Assembly (NCBI GenBank): GCA_946415365.1 | Contig: CAMKSE010000003.1 | Coordinates: 124,001-188,000 of the forward strand | From: an uncultured Prevotellaceae bacterium | GTDB lineage: Bacteria; Bacteroidota; Bacteroidia; Bacteroidales; Bacteroidaceae | Direction of reading: 5' to 3' | DNA: 64,000 bases | Shown: positions 25,330 through 34,050 of the stretch, in pieces | Layout: each line of letters opens with the position of its first letter | How positions within the stretch are numbered: position 1 is the first letter of the stretch | Program-made: the position numbers and the translations under genes | Notes under the pieces: generated by a model | Databases searched by the model: none | What the model saw: the letters and a program-made list of their open reading frames with translations, nothing else | What the model was told of the DNA's origin: nothing

Positions 25330-27216
25330 ATGAAAAAGATATATTTAATGGCTATCGCGGTTCTCTTCGCTGTAGGTCTTACATCCTGCGAGGACTTCCT
25401 CGAGCGCGAAAACTATACTGAAGCCAATACGAGCAACTATCCTGCTTCTCCTAGTGACCTGAACAAGGAGTTGGCAGCCCTGTATGGCGTGATGAACCAG
25501 ATGAGCACGGCCCCGCTGGAGACCCCCTGGTTTGTGAACTATATTATGTCTGACGATGCCAATGGTGCCGGTGGTACTGGCGACGTTGAGTCTCATGCTG
25601 TTGGTCACCTGATGTCCAACAAAGAAGATCTATATTATGATGCTTGGAAGAATACCTACGTGGGTATCGCCCGTGCCAGTGCTATCATCAGTGCTGTAGA
25701 TGCATTCGACTGGACAGGTCAGGAAACTGCCCGTAACCAGATGTTGGGTGAGGCTTACTTCATGCGTGGTCTGTTATATCTCTGGGGTGTACAGTTCTTT
25801 GGTGATATTCCTGCATATTGGGCTCCTGCAGCTCCCGATCCCTGTCCTCAGCTGAGTGCAGAGAACGAGATCATGCCGCACATTCTGGCTGACTTCGTCA
25901 GTGCTGCTAACCTGATGTCTCACGGTGCAACTACCCGTGGCGACGGTCATGCTACCAAGGGCGCTGCTGAGGGTATGCTGGCTCGCGCCTATATGTTCTA
26001 CGAGGGTTTCTATAAGAAGGCTGGTGAGTTGGCTACTGCCTCTCTCCCCGATGTTCCCTTCGACTTCGAGCAGGAGGCTGCTGGTTCTTCTCTGAGCAAG
26101 TCTCAAGTTGTTGCTTTCCTGGAGGATGCCATCAACAACGGTGGTTACAAGCTGGTTGAGGACTTCCGCTTGCTCTGGCAGTACACCAACGAGCTGACTG
26201 CTAAGGACGGAAAAGATGAAAAAGGCAATGATGTAGCAGGCTATGCATTTGTAAAGGATCTGGCTGATGCAGGAAAGTTCTGGGCTGGTAATGGCAATGA
26301 GGAGGAGATGTTCCAGGTGCAGTACATGAACTCTGGTTCTTGGAATGGTACCATCGGTATGGGCTTCGTTAACCAGGTAGAGCTTTACTGCGCTCTCCGT
26401 TGCGATGACGACGGTGCTGGTACCGCCAATGGTGATCTGAACACCTTCCCATTCGGCCAGGGCTGGGGTCAGGGTACCATCAATGCCACCCTTTGGGACG
26501 AGTGGAGCGACAATGATCCTCGTAAGAGAGCAACCATACTTGATGCACAGGCAGAATGTGAGAAGTTCGTGTTCACGACTTCCTGCTCTGAGGATGCCGG
26601 TTATTATAACAAGAAGTGGATGACCGTTACATGTCCGCAGTCGTCTTGGTCAGACCATAATACTGCATACACATGGTGGGGAGCTTATCGTGTACAGAAC
26701 ACCAGCGCTCCTAACACCAACGGTAACTCTATGCAGGGTGACCACTTCTCTGACATTGTACTGCTCCGTCTGGCCGACGTGATGCTGATGCACTCTGAGT
26801 TGACTGGTGACGCTACACAGATGAATAAGGTACGTGCTCGTGCCGGACTGCCTGCAACAACCTACTCTTGGAAGAACATCAAGGATGAGCGTCGTTGGGA
26901 ATTGGCAGGTGAAGGTCTTCGCTTCAACGACCTGCGCCGCTGGTCAGGTAAGGACGGTGGCAGTTCCTGCGAGGCTGCTGTAGCCCTGCAGAAGCAGGAA
27001 GGATCACGTGTGAACTATTGTGGCACATGGACAAAGATGAGTCATGGTAAGGGCGTTGGTGGCAGCAGCTGGGCTCAGCGCTATGCTGATACTGATGGTT
27101 TCCTGCCGAAGCCGAATTCACAGATAGCCCTCATTAATGATGCTTCTATCCTCAGTCAGAACAAGGGTTGGTACGATGGTACAGCCTGGAGCTTGTCTGG
27201 AACACCAGTTTATTAA
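25330..27216 (+). CDS. SusD/RagB-family surface lipoprotein
   Basis: A 628-residue SusD-like lipoprotein with lipobox GLTSC (Cys20), acidic residues directly after it (EDFLERE) that fit export to the cell surface, and a long helical TPR-like body. The C-terminal DERRWELAGEGLRFNDLRRW block is a strong SusD signature. It acts as the lid that captures ligand over the SusC transporter encoded 43 bp upstream. It is followed after 36 bp by a lipoprotein that probably belongs to the same complex. Confidence 0.93.
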   Translation: MKKIYLMAIAVLFAVGLTSCEDFLERENYTEANTSNYPASPSDLNKELAALYGVMNQMSTAPLETPWFVNYIMSDDANGAGGTGDVESHAVGHLMSNKEDLYYDAWKNTYVGIARASAIISAVDAFDWTGQETARNQMLGEAYFMRGLLYLWGVQFFGDIPAYWAPAAPDPCPQLSAENEIMPHILADFVSAANLMSHGATTRGDGHATKGAAEGMLARAYMFYEGFYKKAGELATASLPDVPFDFEQEAAGSSLSKSQVVAFLEDAINNGGYKLVEDFRLLWQYTNELTAKDGKDEKGNDVAGYAFVKDLADAGKFWAGNGNEEEMFQVQYMNSGSWNGTIGMGFVNQVELYCALRCDDDGAGTANGDLNTFPFGQGWGQGTINATLWDEWSDNDPRKRATILDAQAECEKFVFTTSCSEDAGYYNKKWMTVTCPQSSWSDHNTAYTWWGAYRVQNTSAPNTNGNSMQGDHFSDIVLLRLADVMLMHSELTGDATQMNKVRARAGLPATTYSWKNIKDERRWELAGEGLRFNDLRRWSGKDGGSSCEAAVALQKQEGSRVNYCGTWTKMSHGKGVGGSSWAQRYADTDGFLPKPNSQIALINDASILSQNKGWYDGTAWSLSGTPVY

Positions 27217-27252
27217 TATAGAGTTAATCATTTAGAATTAAGAAATAGCATT

Positions 27253-28785
27253 ATGAAAAAATCAATATTATTGTTCGCAGTAGCGCTGGGTATGCTCACG
27301 GCCTGTGATCCTATCAAGGAAGACGGCGGCATGGACATCGACAGCTTTACCCCTGCCAACCTGCTCGACGGTGCTTCGTTCTCGCAGTATGCTGACGAGG
27401 CTTGTACGACGCCTAAGGCCGACGGAAACTGGATCAAGTACGACATACCCAAGGCCTCTGCTGTCTTCATTTATTATTTGAAGCCCGATGGAACAGAATT
27501 TAAGCTTGCCAGCGGTTCAGCTGGCGGCGTGTTCAACTTCGTGCCTGCACGTGGTTCTGATCCCAATCAGACTGTATATTTCAAGTATATCAATGCCAAC
27601 CTTGAAGAGGTGGTTGCCACTCATGACTTCACGGTTGAGGTCGCTCAAGAGCTGAAGCCTGAGATCCGATTCCTCGCTTCAAACGATTATGGTAAGAAGA
27701 CCTGGAAGTGGGATCCCACTGTCACAGGTGTCGTCTGGGGTAACATGGGTTACTGCGGTGGCGCAGGTGCTGATGTAGGTATCTCTGGTAATGGCCAGTG
27801 GTGGGGTGTTGTTGCTGAGTCTGAGACCGAGGCCGGTAGCGGCAACGGCTTCCTGCAGCAGCTGCAGCACACTCATGATGGTGCTTACCACGGTGATGGC
27901 GATGTTGATAAGTCATACATGATTTTCACCGAGGACGGTATCCTGACTTCTTATGATTCAGGTGGTGGTGTCATCAATACTGATGCTTACGCTGTTGAGA
28001 ACTACAACCCCAATGGTGAGTGGAAGGTCGGTGACCTGGTTACCAAGGCTATCCTCTGGCCGTATGAGATCAACTCTGGCGGTAACATTCCTGGCAGATA
28101 TGAGATCTGTTACCTGACTTCTGACAAGATGACGCTTGTTTATCCCGATGGCGGTGACTTCGGTTCACTCGGTGGCTGGGGTGAGGCAACCTTCTGGCAC
28201 TTCCGCAGCGACAGTGATATCAAGGGTATGGCTTACGGCTATGAGAATGGTAAGGACTGGACCTGGGATTCTGGTGTTGATGCTGACGGCAATGAGCTGG
28301 TCGTTTGGGGTAACATGGGTTACTGCGGTGGCGCAGGTGCTGACGTTGGTATCTCTCATAACGGCCAGTGGTGGGGCGTTGTGGCTGAGACTGAGACCGT
28401 GGCCGGTTCTGGTAATGGCTTCATGCAGCAGCTGCAGCACACCAATGACGGTTCTGCTCACGGTGACGAGAGCATGGATGCCTACTTCACTCTGACTCCC
28501 GACGGTGTCATCACCCGTCATGCCGGTGACGGCTCTGTCATCAACAGCGGTTCGTTCTCTATCGACGAGACTGTTGCCAACGAGTGGAAGGTCGCTGACC
28601 TGCACACGACAGCCGGTACCATCCTGTGGCCGTACGAGATCAACTCTGGCGGTAACATGCCCGAAGTCTTCGAGATGGTCTACCTGACAGGCAGCAAGAT
28701 GTGTCTGGTTTATCCTGACGGTGGTGACTTCAGCACCAACGGCGGATGGGGTGAAGCCAGCTTCTGGCACTTCAAGGCTAAGTAA
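27253..28785 (+). CDS. SusE/F-position lipoprotein with internal duplication
   Basis: A 510-residue lipoprotein (lipobox LTAC, Cys18) in the place where surface glycan-binding proteins usually follow SusD. Residues about 20-135 form an N-terminal beta domain. Then come two copies of a domain of about 170 residues, each containing VVWGNMGYCGGAGADVGIS, NGQWWGVVAE, LWPYEINSGGN and LVYPDGGDF, starting near residues 150 and 350. The Trp-rich repeats suggest ligand binding but I do not recognise the family. A strong terminator follows, closing the SusC-SusD operon. Confidence 0.75.
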   Translation: MKKSILLFAVALGMLTACDPIKEDGGMDIDSFTPANLLDGASFSQYADEACTTPKADGNWIKYDIPKASAVFIYYLKPDGTEFKLASGSAGGVFNFVPARGSDPNQTVYFKYINANLEEVVATHDFTVEVAQELKPEIRFLASNDYGKKTWKWDPTVTGVVWGNMGYCGGAGADVGISGNGQWWGVVAESETEAGSGNGFLQQLQHTHDGAYHGDGDVDKSYMIFTEDGILTSYDSGGGVINTDAYAVENYNPNGEWKVGDLVTKAILWPYEINSGGNIPGRYEICYLTSDKMTLVYPDGGDFGSLGGWGEATFWHFRSDSDIKGMAYGYENGKDWTWDSGVDADGNELVVWGNMGYCGGAGADVGISHNGQWWGVVAETETVAGSGNGFMQQLQHTNDGSAHGDESMDAYFTLTPDGVITRHAGDGSVINSGSFSIDETVANEWKVADLHTTAGTILWPYEINSGGNMPEVFEMVYLTGSKMCLVYPDGGDFSTNGGWGEASFWHFKAK

Positions 28786-28812
28786 GCAAGCGTAAGTCTT
28801 ACATCTTTATAT

Positions 28813-28855
28813 TTCCGCCCTGTAGCGCTCAAAAACGCCACGGGGCGGAATTTTT
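28813..28855 (+). terminator. Terminator of the SusC-SusD operon
   Basis: TTCCGCCC...GGGCGGAA hairpin (with TAGCG/CGCCA inner pairing) followed by five T residues. Confidence 0.9.
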
Positions 28856-28886
28856 ATGGAAGATCATTGTTTTTTCATACGAAAAG

Positions 28887-28918
28887 TTTGCATTTCTGCA
28901 ATTTAAGCTGTATCTTTG
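28887..28918 (+). promoter_or_regulatory. Promoter of the 28949 gene
   Basis: TTTG at 28887-28890 and the -7 box TATCTTTG at 28911-28918 are 20 bp apart. Confidence 0.7.
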
Positions 28919-28948
28919 CAGAGCGAACTGATTAATAATGATTCTAAT

Positions 28949-30136
28949 ATGAGAAAACTGTTTTTTGCCTTTTTGATGCTTTTAGGGATTCTCCCTTTAA
29001 AAGCACAGGTCAACCCTCAGTCTGGTTATGTCATCACCAACGATAATGATACGTTGCGGGGTACCATTGATTATAGGACTGATGCTAAGAATGCGCGATC
29101 CTGTCGTTTTATGGCTGATGGCGAGACGGTCTACAAAGAATATCTCCCCAATGAGATTAAGGGTTATCGGCTGTCGGATACAGGTGCCTGCTACGTGACG
29201 AAAACCTTTCCCGTCGACGGAGAACAGCGAACATTCTTTGCAGAGTATTTGCTGGAGGGTGGAGTGAGCCTTTACCGGCATAAGGAGAGTACGTCGGAAT
29301 ACTTCTATCTGGTTGATGCCGATGGCAAGGTGGCAACCATCCGTGAGACAGGTGATGTGATTCTGCGTCGTGACGACCAGATAACGGCTCAGCGCCAGAA
29401 ACTTTTGGAGGCCACAAGGATCTTCCAGAGGAGTCAGAGTACGCTCAAGCAGTTATGGGCCATGCCACAGGTTAGCGCAGAACAGTTGCTGAAGCTGACG
29501 AAGGCTTATAATAAGGAGTTTTATGCAGAGGCAGGCGAAACGGAATTCTATCAGAAAGATATCAAATCCTCCGACGGCTTAATCGCCCGCTTGCGCTTCG
29601 AAGCCGGCGTGGGCATCAGCAATATGAAGTTCTTCCCGAATAGCCCTCAGTATAACGATCCCATAGAAACGACCTCTCTTATACCTGTCGTTGGTGTGGG
29701 TACTGATATGATTCTCCCACGTCTCAGCAAAAACCTGCTGATGCAGGCGATGTTTTACTATAGTTATAACAAGGGGAAACCGGAAGATATAAAGCATTAT
29801 CCATATACGAGGGAATGGACGTTCCACGATCTGAGTCTGCAGGTTGGTGCAGCCTATAGTTTCATGCCCGAAAAGCGCATCTCTCCGTTGGTGAGGGCAG
29901 GTGTAGCCCTCGACTATCTGTTGGGTTTGAAGACCGAAAACATGAGTGGCTATCATGATACGAATAAAGTTTCAGAAGACAAGAGCTTCAGTCCCAGATA
30001 TTATGTCGGCTTGGGTGCTGAATCTATGGTAGGAAAGCATAAGGTTACTCTGACTGCGAATTTCTGGATGCGTTACTTCGGAACGATAGGCCTCCAGGCA
30101 CCCGTGTTCAGTTTGATGGCTGGTTTCGTATTGTAA
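28949..30136 (+). CDS. Outer-membrane beta-barrel protein, function unknown
   Basis: A 395-residue exported protein. I start it at the ATG at 28949 because it gives the signal peptide MRKLFFAFLMLLGILPLKAQ; the in-frame TTG at 28916 is part of the -7 promoter box. The N-terminal half is beta-rich with DTLRGTIDY. A helical segment follows (about 130-185), and the C-terminal part (about 190-395) alternates like a small outer-membrane barrel and ends FSLMAGFVL. It is a separate transcription unit between the SusC-SusD terminator and the 30145-30331 repeat element. I do not recognise a specific family. Confidence 0.7.
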   Translation: MRKLFFAFLMLLGILPLKAQVNPQSGYVITNDNDTLRGTIDYRTDAKNARSCRFMADGETVYKEYLPNEIKGYRLSDTGACYVTKTFPVDGEQRTFFAEYLLEGGVSLYRHKESTSEYFYLVDADGKVATIRETGDVILRRDDQITAQRQKLLEATRIFQRSQSTLKQLWAMPQVSAEQLLKLTKAYNKEFYAEAGETEFYQKDIKSSDGLIARLRFEAGVGISNMKFFPNSPQYNDPIETTSLIPVVGVGTDMILPRLSKNLLMQAMFYYSYNKGKPEDIKHYPYTREWTFHDLSLQVGAAYSFMPEKRISPLVRAGVALDYLLGLKTENMSGYHDTNKVSEDKSFSPRYYVGLGAESMVGKHKVTLTANFWMRYFGTIGLQAPVFSLMAGFVL

Positions 30137-30144
30137 GATTTTAG

Positions 30145-30331
30145 TTTTTGCTCACTTAATCGTACCTTTGAGCTTCGCTCGAAGATAGGCTGCATCGGTA
30201 ATACCAAAGAAAAACATGTTTTTCTTTGGTATTTCGCTCGATTTGCACTACCTTTGGCTTCACCGAAGGTACTTACGTTCGAAAAAACTCAAATTAATAT
30301 TTGGTTTTTTGCTCACTTAATCGTACCTTTG
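30145..30331 (+). repeat. Palindromic intergenic element flanked by duplicated promoter sequence
   Basis: TTTTTGCTCACTTAATCG followed directly by TACCTTTG occurs at 30145-30170 and again at 30306-30331. Between them lie a CTTCG/CGAAG hairpin (about 30173-30184), a perfect 34-bp palindrome (30200-30233) and a TACCTT...AAGGTA hairpin (about 30250-30272). The second copy, with TTTG at 30300-30303 and TACCTTTG at 30324-30331, serves as promoter for the gene at 30340. It looks like a REP- or MITE-like interspersed element. Confidence 0.7.
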
Positions 30332-30339
30332 CAGCGTTT

Positions 30340-31821
30340 ATGGAAAAGGTGATGGGAAGAAGCTTAGATTGGGGATTGTCGGTGCTGGTCGGCATCGGGA
30401 TATTCCTGTTCTGGTATGTGGCCTATCCCCATGCATTGTCGTATCACGAACAGTATCAATTGTTCCTTTGGACCTGGGACTACTTCGTGGAGCGAATGAG
30501 CCTGCCGGGGGGCTTTGCTGACTGGCTCGGAGAGTTCATCGTGCAGTTCTATTATATAGAATGGTTGGGAGCGTTGCTCTTGGCTTTGCTCTTTGTGGCT
30601 ATGCAGAGACTGGCGACGCGGCTCTTGCCTAAAGGTGCTTTGTGCCTGCTGAGTCTGTTGCCGGTGGTGTTGGTTCTGTGGCTGTTAGGTGACATCAATG
30701 TCTTATTATCGTTGCCCGTAGCAATCATCCTGGCTTTGGCCTTGGCTTGTATTCGGCTGTCGAAACCTCTCTCATGGATAGATCTATTGATAGTACCCAT
30801 CGCCTACTGGCTCATCGGACCAGCGGTATGGATATACGTCATCATCCGCGTCATCCAGCTTGGTTGGAAACACCTCTGGATGGCAGGCTGGCTTCTGGCT
30901 GTGCAGCTGATGGCCTATGCCTGGTTGCTGCCGCAGTGGCCGCTGCAGCAGGTGATGACGGGACTGAACTACTATCGTATTCCGTTGCACTATCCCCAAT
31001 TCAGCGGTTACGATAAAGATATGTACGAACTGATCCGTCAGGACTATCTGGTGAGGAATGAGCGATGGGATGAGATTGTGAAGCGGGCAGGTGACTATCA
31101 GGTGAAGACCCCGTTCTGGTCTAACTGCGTGAATCTGGCCCTGTCTCAGAAACGGCTGTTGGCTGACCGCATGTTCGACTTCTGGCAGAGTGGGGAAGAG
31201 GCACTGATCATGCCAAGGACCAGAGACCTGACCTCGATGCTGCCGTCAGCGGAGGCTTTCTGGCGTCTGGGTATGGTGAACTCGGCACAGCGGTATATGT
31301 TTGATACGCAGGAGTCGATCCTGAACGGCAGGAAGAGTGGCCGCTGTACGAAACGTATTGCGGAATGCATGATCGTCAATGGCCATTATCAAACAGCCGC
31401 GAAGCAACTCGACCTGTTGAAAAAAAGTCTTTTCTATCGCAGTTGGGCTATGGATGCTGAAGCGATGATGAAAAATGAGGCGACCATCAACGATCACCCC
31501 GTTTATGGCAGGCTACGCCGACTGAGATACAAGGAGAACTTCCTCTATAGTTATGAGGAACTGGACAAGATGTTCGGACTGCTTTTTATGAACAATACTG
31601 AGAACAAGATGGCCCTCGACTACTTCATGGCGCAGATGCTCCTTAAAGGAAATCTGCAGGGCTTCCAGCAGAATATGGGTGTGGTGCAGCAGTATGGCGG
31701 TTATCGCCAGATGCCGCTGGGCTATCAAGACGTGATGCGCTGTATCCAGATGCAAGGTCGTGTGCCTGACTCGCCATACGCAAAGTATGTTCAACGGATG
31801 ACGGAAAGGAGGGGGAAATGA
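30340..31821 (+). CDS. DUF6057-family polytopic membrane protein (copy 1)
   Basis: A 493-residue protein with a hydrophobic N-terminal half of about seven or eight membrane helices and a soluble C-terminal half rich in helical repeats (YDLIRQDYLVRNERWDEIV style, TPR-like). I start it at the ATG at 30340, just after the -7 box. It is homologous to the protein at 34031 (shared WDYFVERMSLPGGFA, YRIP, YSYEELDKMFGLLFM) and matches what I know as DUF6057, with no known function. Its stop overlaps the start of the CxxCH lipoprotein gene (ATGA); the second pair repeats this arrangement. Confidence 0.75.
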   Translation: MEKVMGRSLDWGLSVLVGIGIFLFWYVAYPHALSYHEQYQLFLWTWDYFVERMSLPGGFADWLGEFIVQFYYIEWLGALLLALLFVAMQRLATRLLPKGALCLLSLLPVVLVLWLLGDINVLLSLPVAIILALALACIRLSKPLSWIDLLIVPIAYWLIGPAVWIYVIIRVIQLGWKHLWMAGWLLAVQLMAYAWLLPQWPLQQVMTGLNYYRIPLHYPQFSGYDKDMYELIRQDYLVRNERWDEIVKRAGDYQVKTPFWSNCVNLALSQKRLLADRMFDFWQSGEEALIMPRTRDLTSMLPSAEAFWRLGMVNSAQRYMFDTQESILNGRKSGRCTKRIAECMIVNGHYQTAAKQLDLLKKSLFYRSWAMDAEAMMKNEATINDHPVYGRLRRLRYKENFLYSYEELDKMFGLLFMNNTENKMALDYFMAQMLLKGNLQGFQQNMGVVQQYGGYRQMPLGYQDVMRCIQMQGRVPDSPYAKYVQRMTERRGK

Positions 31822-33326
31822 GGAGAGGTTTTTGTTTACAGTTTACAGTTTACAGTTTACAGATGATTACCTGGCAAGCCATTCTGATTGTTGGTATCAT
31901 CTGTATTTCCTGTACATCTTCGCCAAAGGATATTGCCAGGCTTGGGAAGTTGCCGGAGATTTATCCTGACTATATCGGTGTAACGATACCTGCCGACATC
32001 GCACCACTGAATTTTAACTTGACAGATGACACTTTCGACTGTATGGATGTCGTGGCCTTTGGCAGCAAAGGTGGTGAGATCCATACTCATGGTAAGTGGG
32101 CCGATTTCGATATGGACGACTGGCATCAGTTGACGGAGCAGAATAAAGGCGGTAAGATTACATTGACGGTTCGGGTTGAGACAGACGGCCATTGGGCGCA
32201 GTATGACGACTTTGACATCTTTGTCAGTCCTTATCAGCTTGACGACTGGGGCCTGACCTATCGGCGTATCAAGCCAGGCTATGAAGTGGGTGGCGACATC
32301 GGCATCTATCAGCGAGATATCCATACCTTTGATGAGTATGCTATCCTGACGGAGACAGTGGTGCCTGGACGATGTTTCAACTGCCATACGGCCAACCGTA
32401 CGAATCCCGACCGTATCACCTTGCAGATGCGAGGTGAGGGTGGGGGAACCATGATCCAGAAGGACGGCCGGCAGACATGGGTAGAGACGAAGACCGACAT
32501 CACGAAGGCGGCAGGCTCTTACAGCTACTGGCATCCCGATGGTGACTATGTGGCGATGGCAGTTAACTCCGTGCATCAGAGTTTCTTCACAGGAACAGGC
32601 CAGCGCATCGAGGTCTATCATCGTTTCAGCGATGTGGAGGTGCTCGACACCCGTAGCGACGAACTGATCCTCTCACCGTTGTTGTTTACGGACGACCTGG
32701 AGATCTTCCCAGCCTTCTCGGCTGACGGCAAATACATCTATTACAGTACGTCGAAACCCTGTCGGGTGCCTGCTGAATATGAGAAAGTGAAGTGCTCGCT
32801 CTGTAGGATTGCCTTCGATGCGGAGAAGGGAACCTTCGGCGAAACGGTGGATACCCTGCTCAACGGTCCCGCTACGGACAAGAGCTATGTGCTGGCCCGT
32901 CCCTCTTATGATGGCCGCTGGCTGATGTATTGTGTGAGCAGCCGTGGTAATTTCCCCGTCAGCCAGGATGATGCCGACCTGTGGCTGATGGATCTGAAGA
33001 CTGGCGAAAGCCGGGAACTGAAGGAAGTGAACAGCCGTCAGAGCGAGAGCTTCCATAATTGGAGCGAGAATAGTCGTTGGTTCGTCTTCTCCTCCAAGCG
33101 TGAGGACGGCATGTACACCAAACTCTATTTTGCCAGCATTGATGATCAGGGAAACGTGTCAAAGCCGTTTCTCCTGCCCCAGAGGAATCCGAGGAAGTAC
33201 TATCTGGAGATGATGGACGCCTATAACTGTCCTGACTTCACGAAGACGAAGGTGGAACTGGACGCACACGAGGCTTACAGGCAGGTGTTTGACAACCGCA
33301 GAACGGATGTAAAGGTAAAAAGGTAA
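31818..33326 (+). CDS. TolB-like beta-propeller lipoprotein with CxxCH motif (copy 1)
   Basis: A 502-residue lipoprotein. Start at 31818 (ATGA overlap) parallels its paralogue at 35734; the ATG at 31863 is an alternative that skips a TTTACAG repeat tract. The lipobox is ICISC (Cys32). An N-terminal beta domain (YPDYIGVTIPADIAPLNFN) is followed by a CxxCH motif (CFNCH, Cys186, Cys189, His190), typical of covalent heme c attachment. The C-terminal part has WD40/PD40-like blades (FPAFSADGKYIYYS, RPSYDGRWLMY). The domain mix suggests a surface or periplasmic redox or heme-binding protein. The last codons and stop lie in a GTAAAAAG repeat. Confidence 0.75.
   Translation: MRRGFCLQFTVYSLQMITWQAILIVGIICISCTSSPKDIARLGKLPEIYPDYIGVTIPADIAPLNFNLTDDTFDCMDVVAFGSKGGEIHTHGKWADFDMDDWHQLTEQNKGGKITLTVRVETDGHWAQYDDFDIFVSPYQLDDWGLTYRRIKPGYEVGGDIGIYQRDIHTFDEYAILTETVVPGRCFNCHTANRTNPDRITLQMRGEGGGTMIQKDGRQTWVETKTDITKAAGSYSYWHPDGDYVAMAVNSVHQSFFTGTGQRIEVYHRFSDVEVLDTRSDELILSPLLFTDDLEIFPAFSADGKYIYYSTSKPCRVPAEYEKVKCSLCRIAFDAEKGTFGETVDTLLNGPATDKSYVLARPSYDGRWLMYCVSSRGNFPVSQDDADLWLMDLKTGESRELKEVNSRQSESFHNWSENSRWFVFSSKREDGMYTKLYFASIDDQGNVSKPFLLPQRNPRKYYLEMMDAYNCPDFTKTKVELDAHEAYRQVFDNRRTDVKVKR
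31835..31862 (+). repeat. Four TTTACAG heptamers at the gene start
   Basis: TTTACAG begins at 31835, 31842, 31849 and 31856, directly before the in-frame ATG at 31863. Gain or loss of one unit shifts the frame relative to the start at 31818. Confidence 0.9.
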
Positions 33327-33441
33327 AAAAGTAAAAAGGTAAGAAAGTAAAAAAATAAATATGGAAAGAAAAATTTTAAAAACAGTCATGAGGGTAGGCA
33401 AGAAGGTTTTACCTTTTTACCTTTTTACCCTTTTACTTTTA
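33309..33441 (+). repeat. GTAAAAAG iterons and their inverted copies around a start codon
   Basis: AGGTAAAAAGG-type repeats fill 33309-33356, covering the stop of the upstream gene. The complementary ACCTTTTT repeats lie at 33405-33441 inside the next gene. They can pair as a long hairpin with the ATG at 33361 in the loop. Confidence 0.8.
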
Positions 33442-34050
33442 TTTGGCAGTTGCCAGGAGGCTAATGACGGGAAATGCTACGTCGAGGGCGTTGTGAAGGG
33501 TGAGCAGTATGAGGGCAAGCGTATCTTCATCGTACCGCTCTATGGTCCCAAGACAGCTGAGTACGTAGACTCCATGGAGATTACGAATGGTAAGTTCCAC
33601 TTTACAAAAGACACGATGCAGATGTACAAGATCCTGCTCGACTACCATTACCGCATGAATATCCAGCCCTTGCTCGTTGTCGGTGAGCCAGGTACGATAA
33701 AGGTCGTTATCGACAGTGTGAGTCATGCTGTAGGTACGCCTCAGAACGACTCGCTGGAGAAGTGGAAGGTGCGTACTGAGATCCATAATCGTGAGTTGGC
33801 CAAGATGCACAAGTATATCGGCCATCTTCAGAAAGAGGGCGATACAGTGCAGGCCAAGTACATCCGGCAACGGGCTGACAGCTTCCATTTAGTGTATAAG
33901 AACTATACCCGTCGTCTGGTTGAGAACCTGAAAGAAGGTACGTTGCACGACTTCCTGAAGGATCTCTATCCTCTCACCTATAAACGTAAGTATCCTGACG
34001 GTCGCACTGTTACGATCAATGCCGACACGAATGAAGAAATTCCTGAGTAA
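33361..34050 (+). CDS. DUF4369-domain lipoprotein
   Basis: A 229-residue lipoprotein with lipobox LLFGSC (Cys31). The mature part begins with a DUF4369-type beta domain (CYVEGVVKGEQYEGKRIFIVPL...YVDSMEITNGKFHF), which in Bacteroidetes often precedes a TlpA/ResA-like thioredoxin domain. Here no thioredoxin CxxC domain follows; a charged helical region ends the protein. It sits between two DUF6057/CxxCH-lipoprotein pairs. Its signal-peptide core is encoded by the ACCTTTTT repeat, and its 3' end overlaps the next gene by about 20 bp. Confidence 0.75.
   Translation: MERKILKTVMRVGKKVLPFYLFTLLLLFGSCQEANDGKCYVEGVVKGEQYEGKRIFIVPLYGPKTAEYVDSMEITNGKFHFTKDTMQMYKILLDYHYRMNIQPLLVVGEPGTIKVVIDSVSHAVGTPQNDSLEKWKVRTEIHNRELAKMHKYIGHLQKEGDTVQAKYIRQRADSFHLVYKNYTRRLVENLKEGTLHDFLKDLYPLTYKRKYPDGRTVTINADTNEEIPE

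Noticed and set aside
28916..28948. TTG start extending the 28949 gene
   Set aside because: The TTG is part of the -7 box TATCTTTG and the extension precedes a clean signal peptide.
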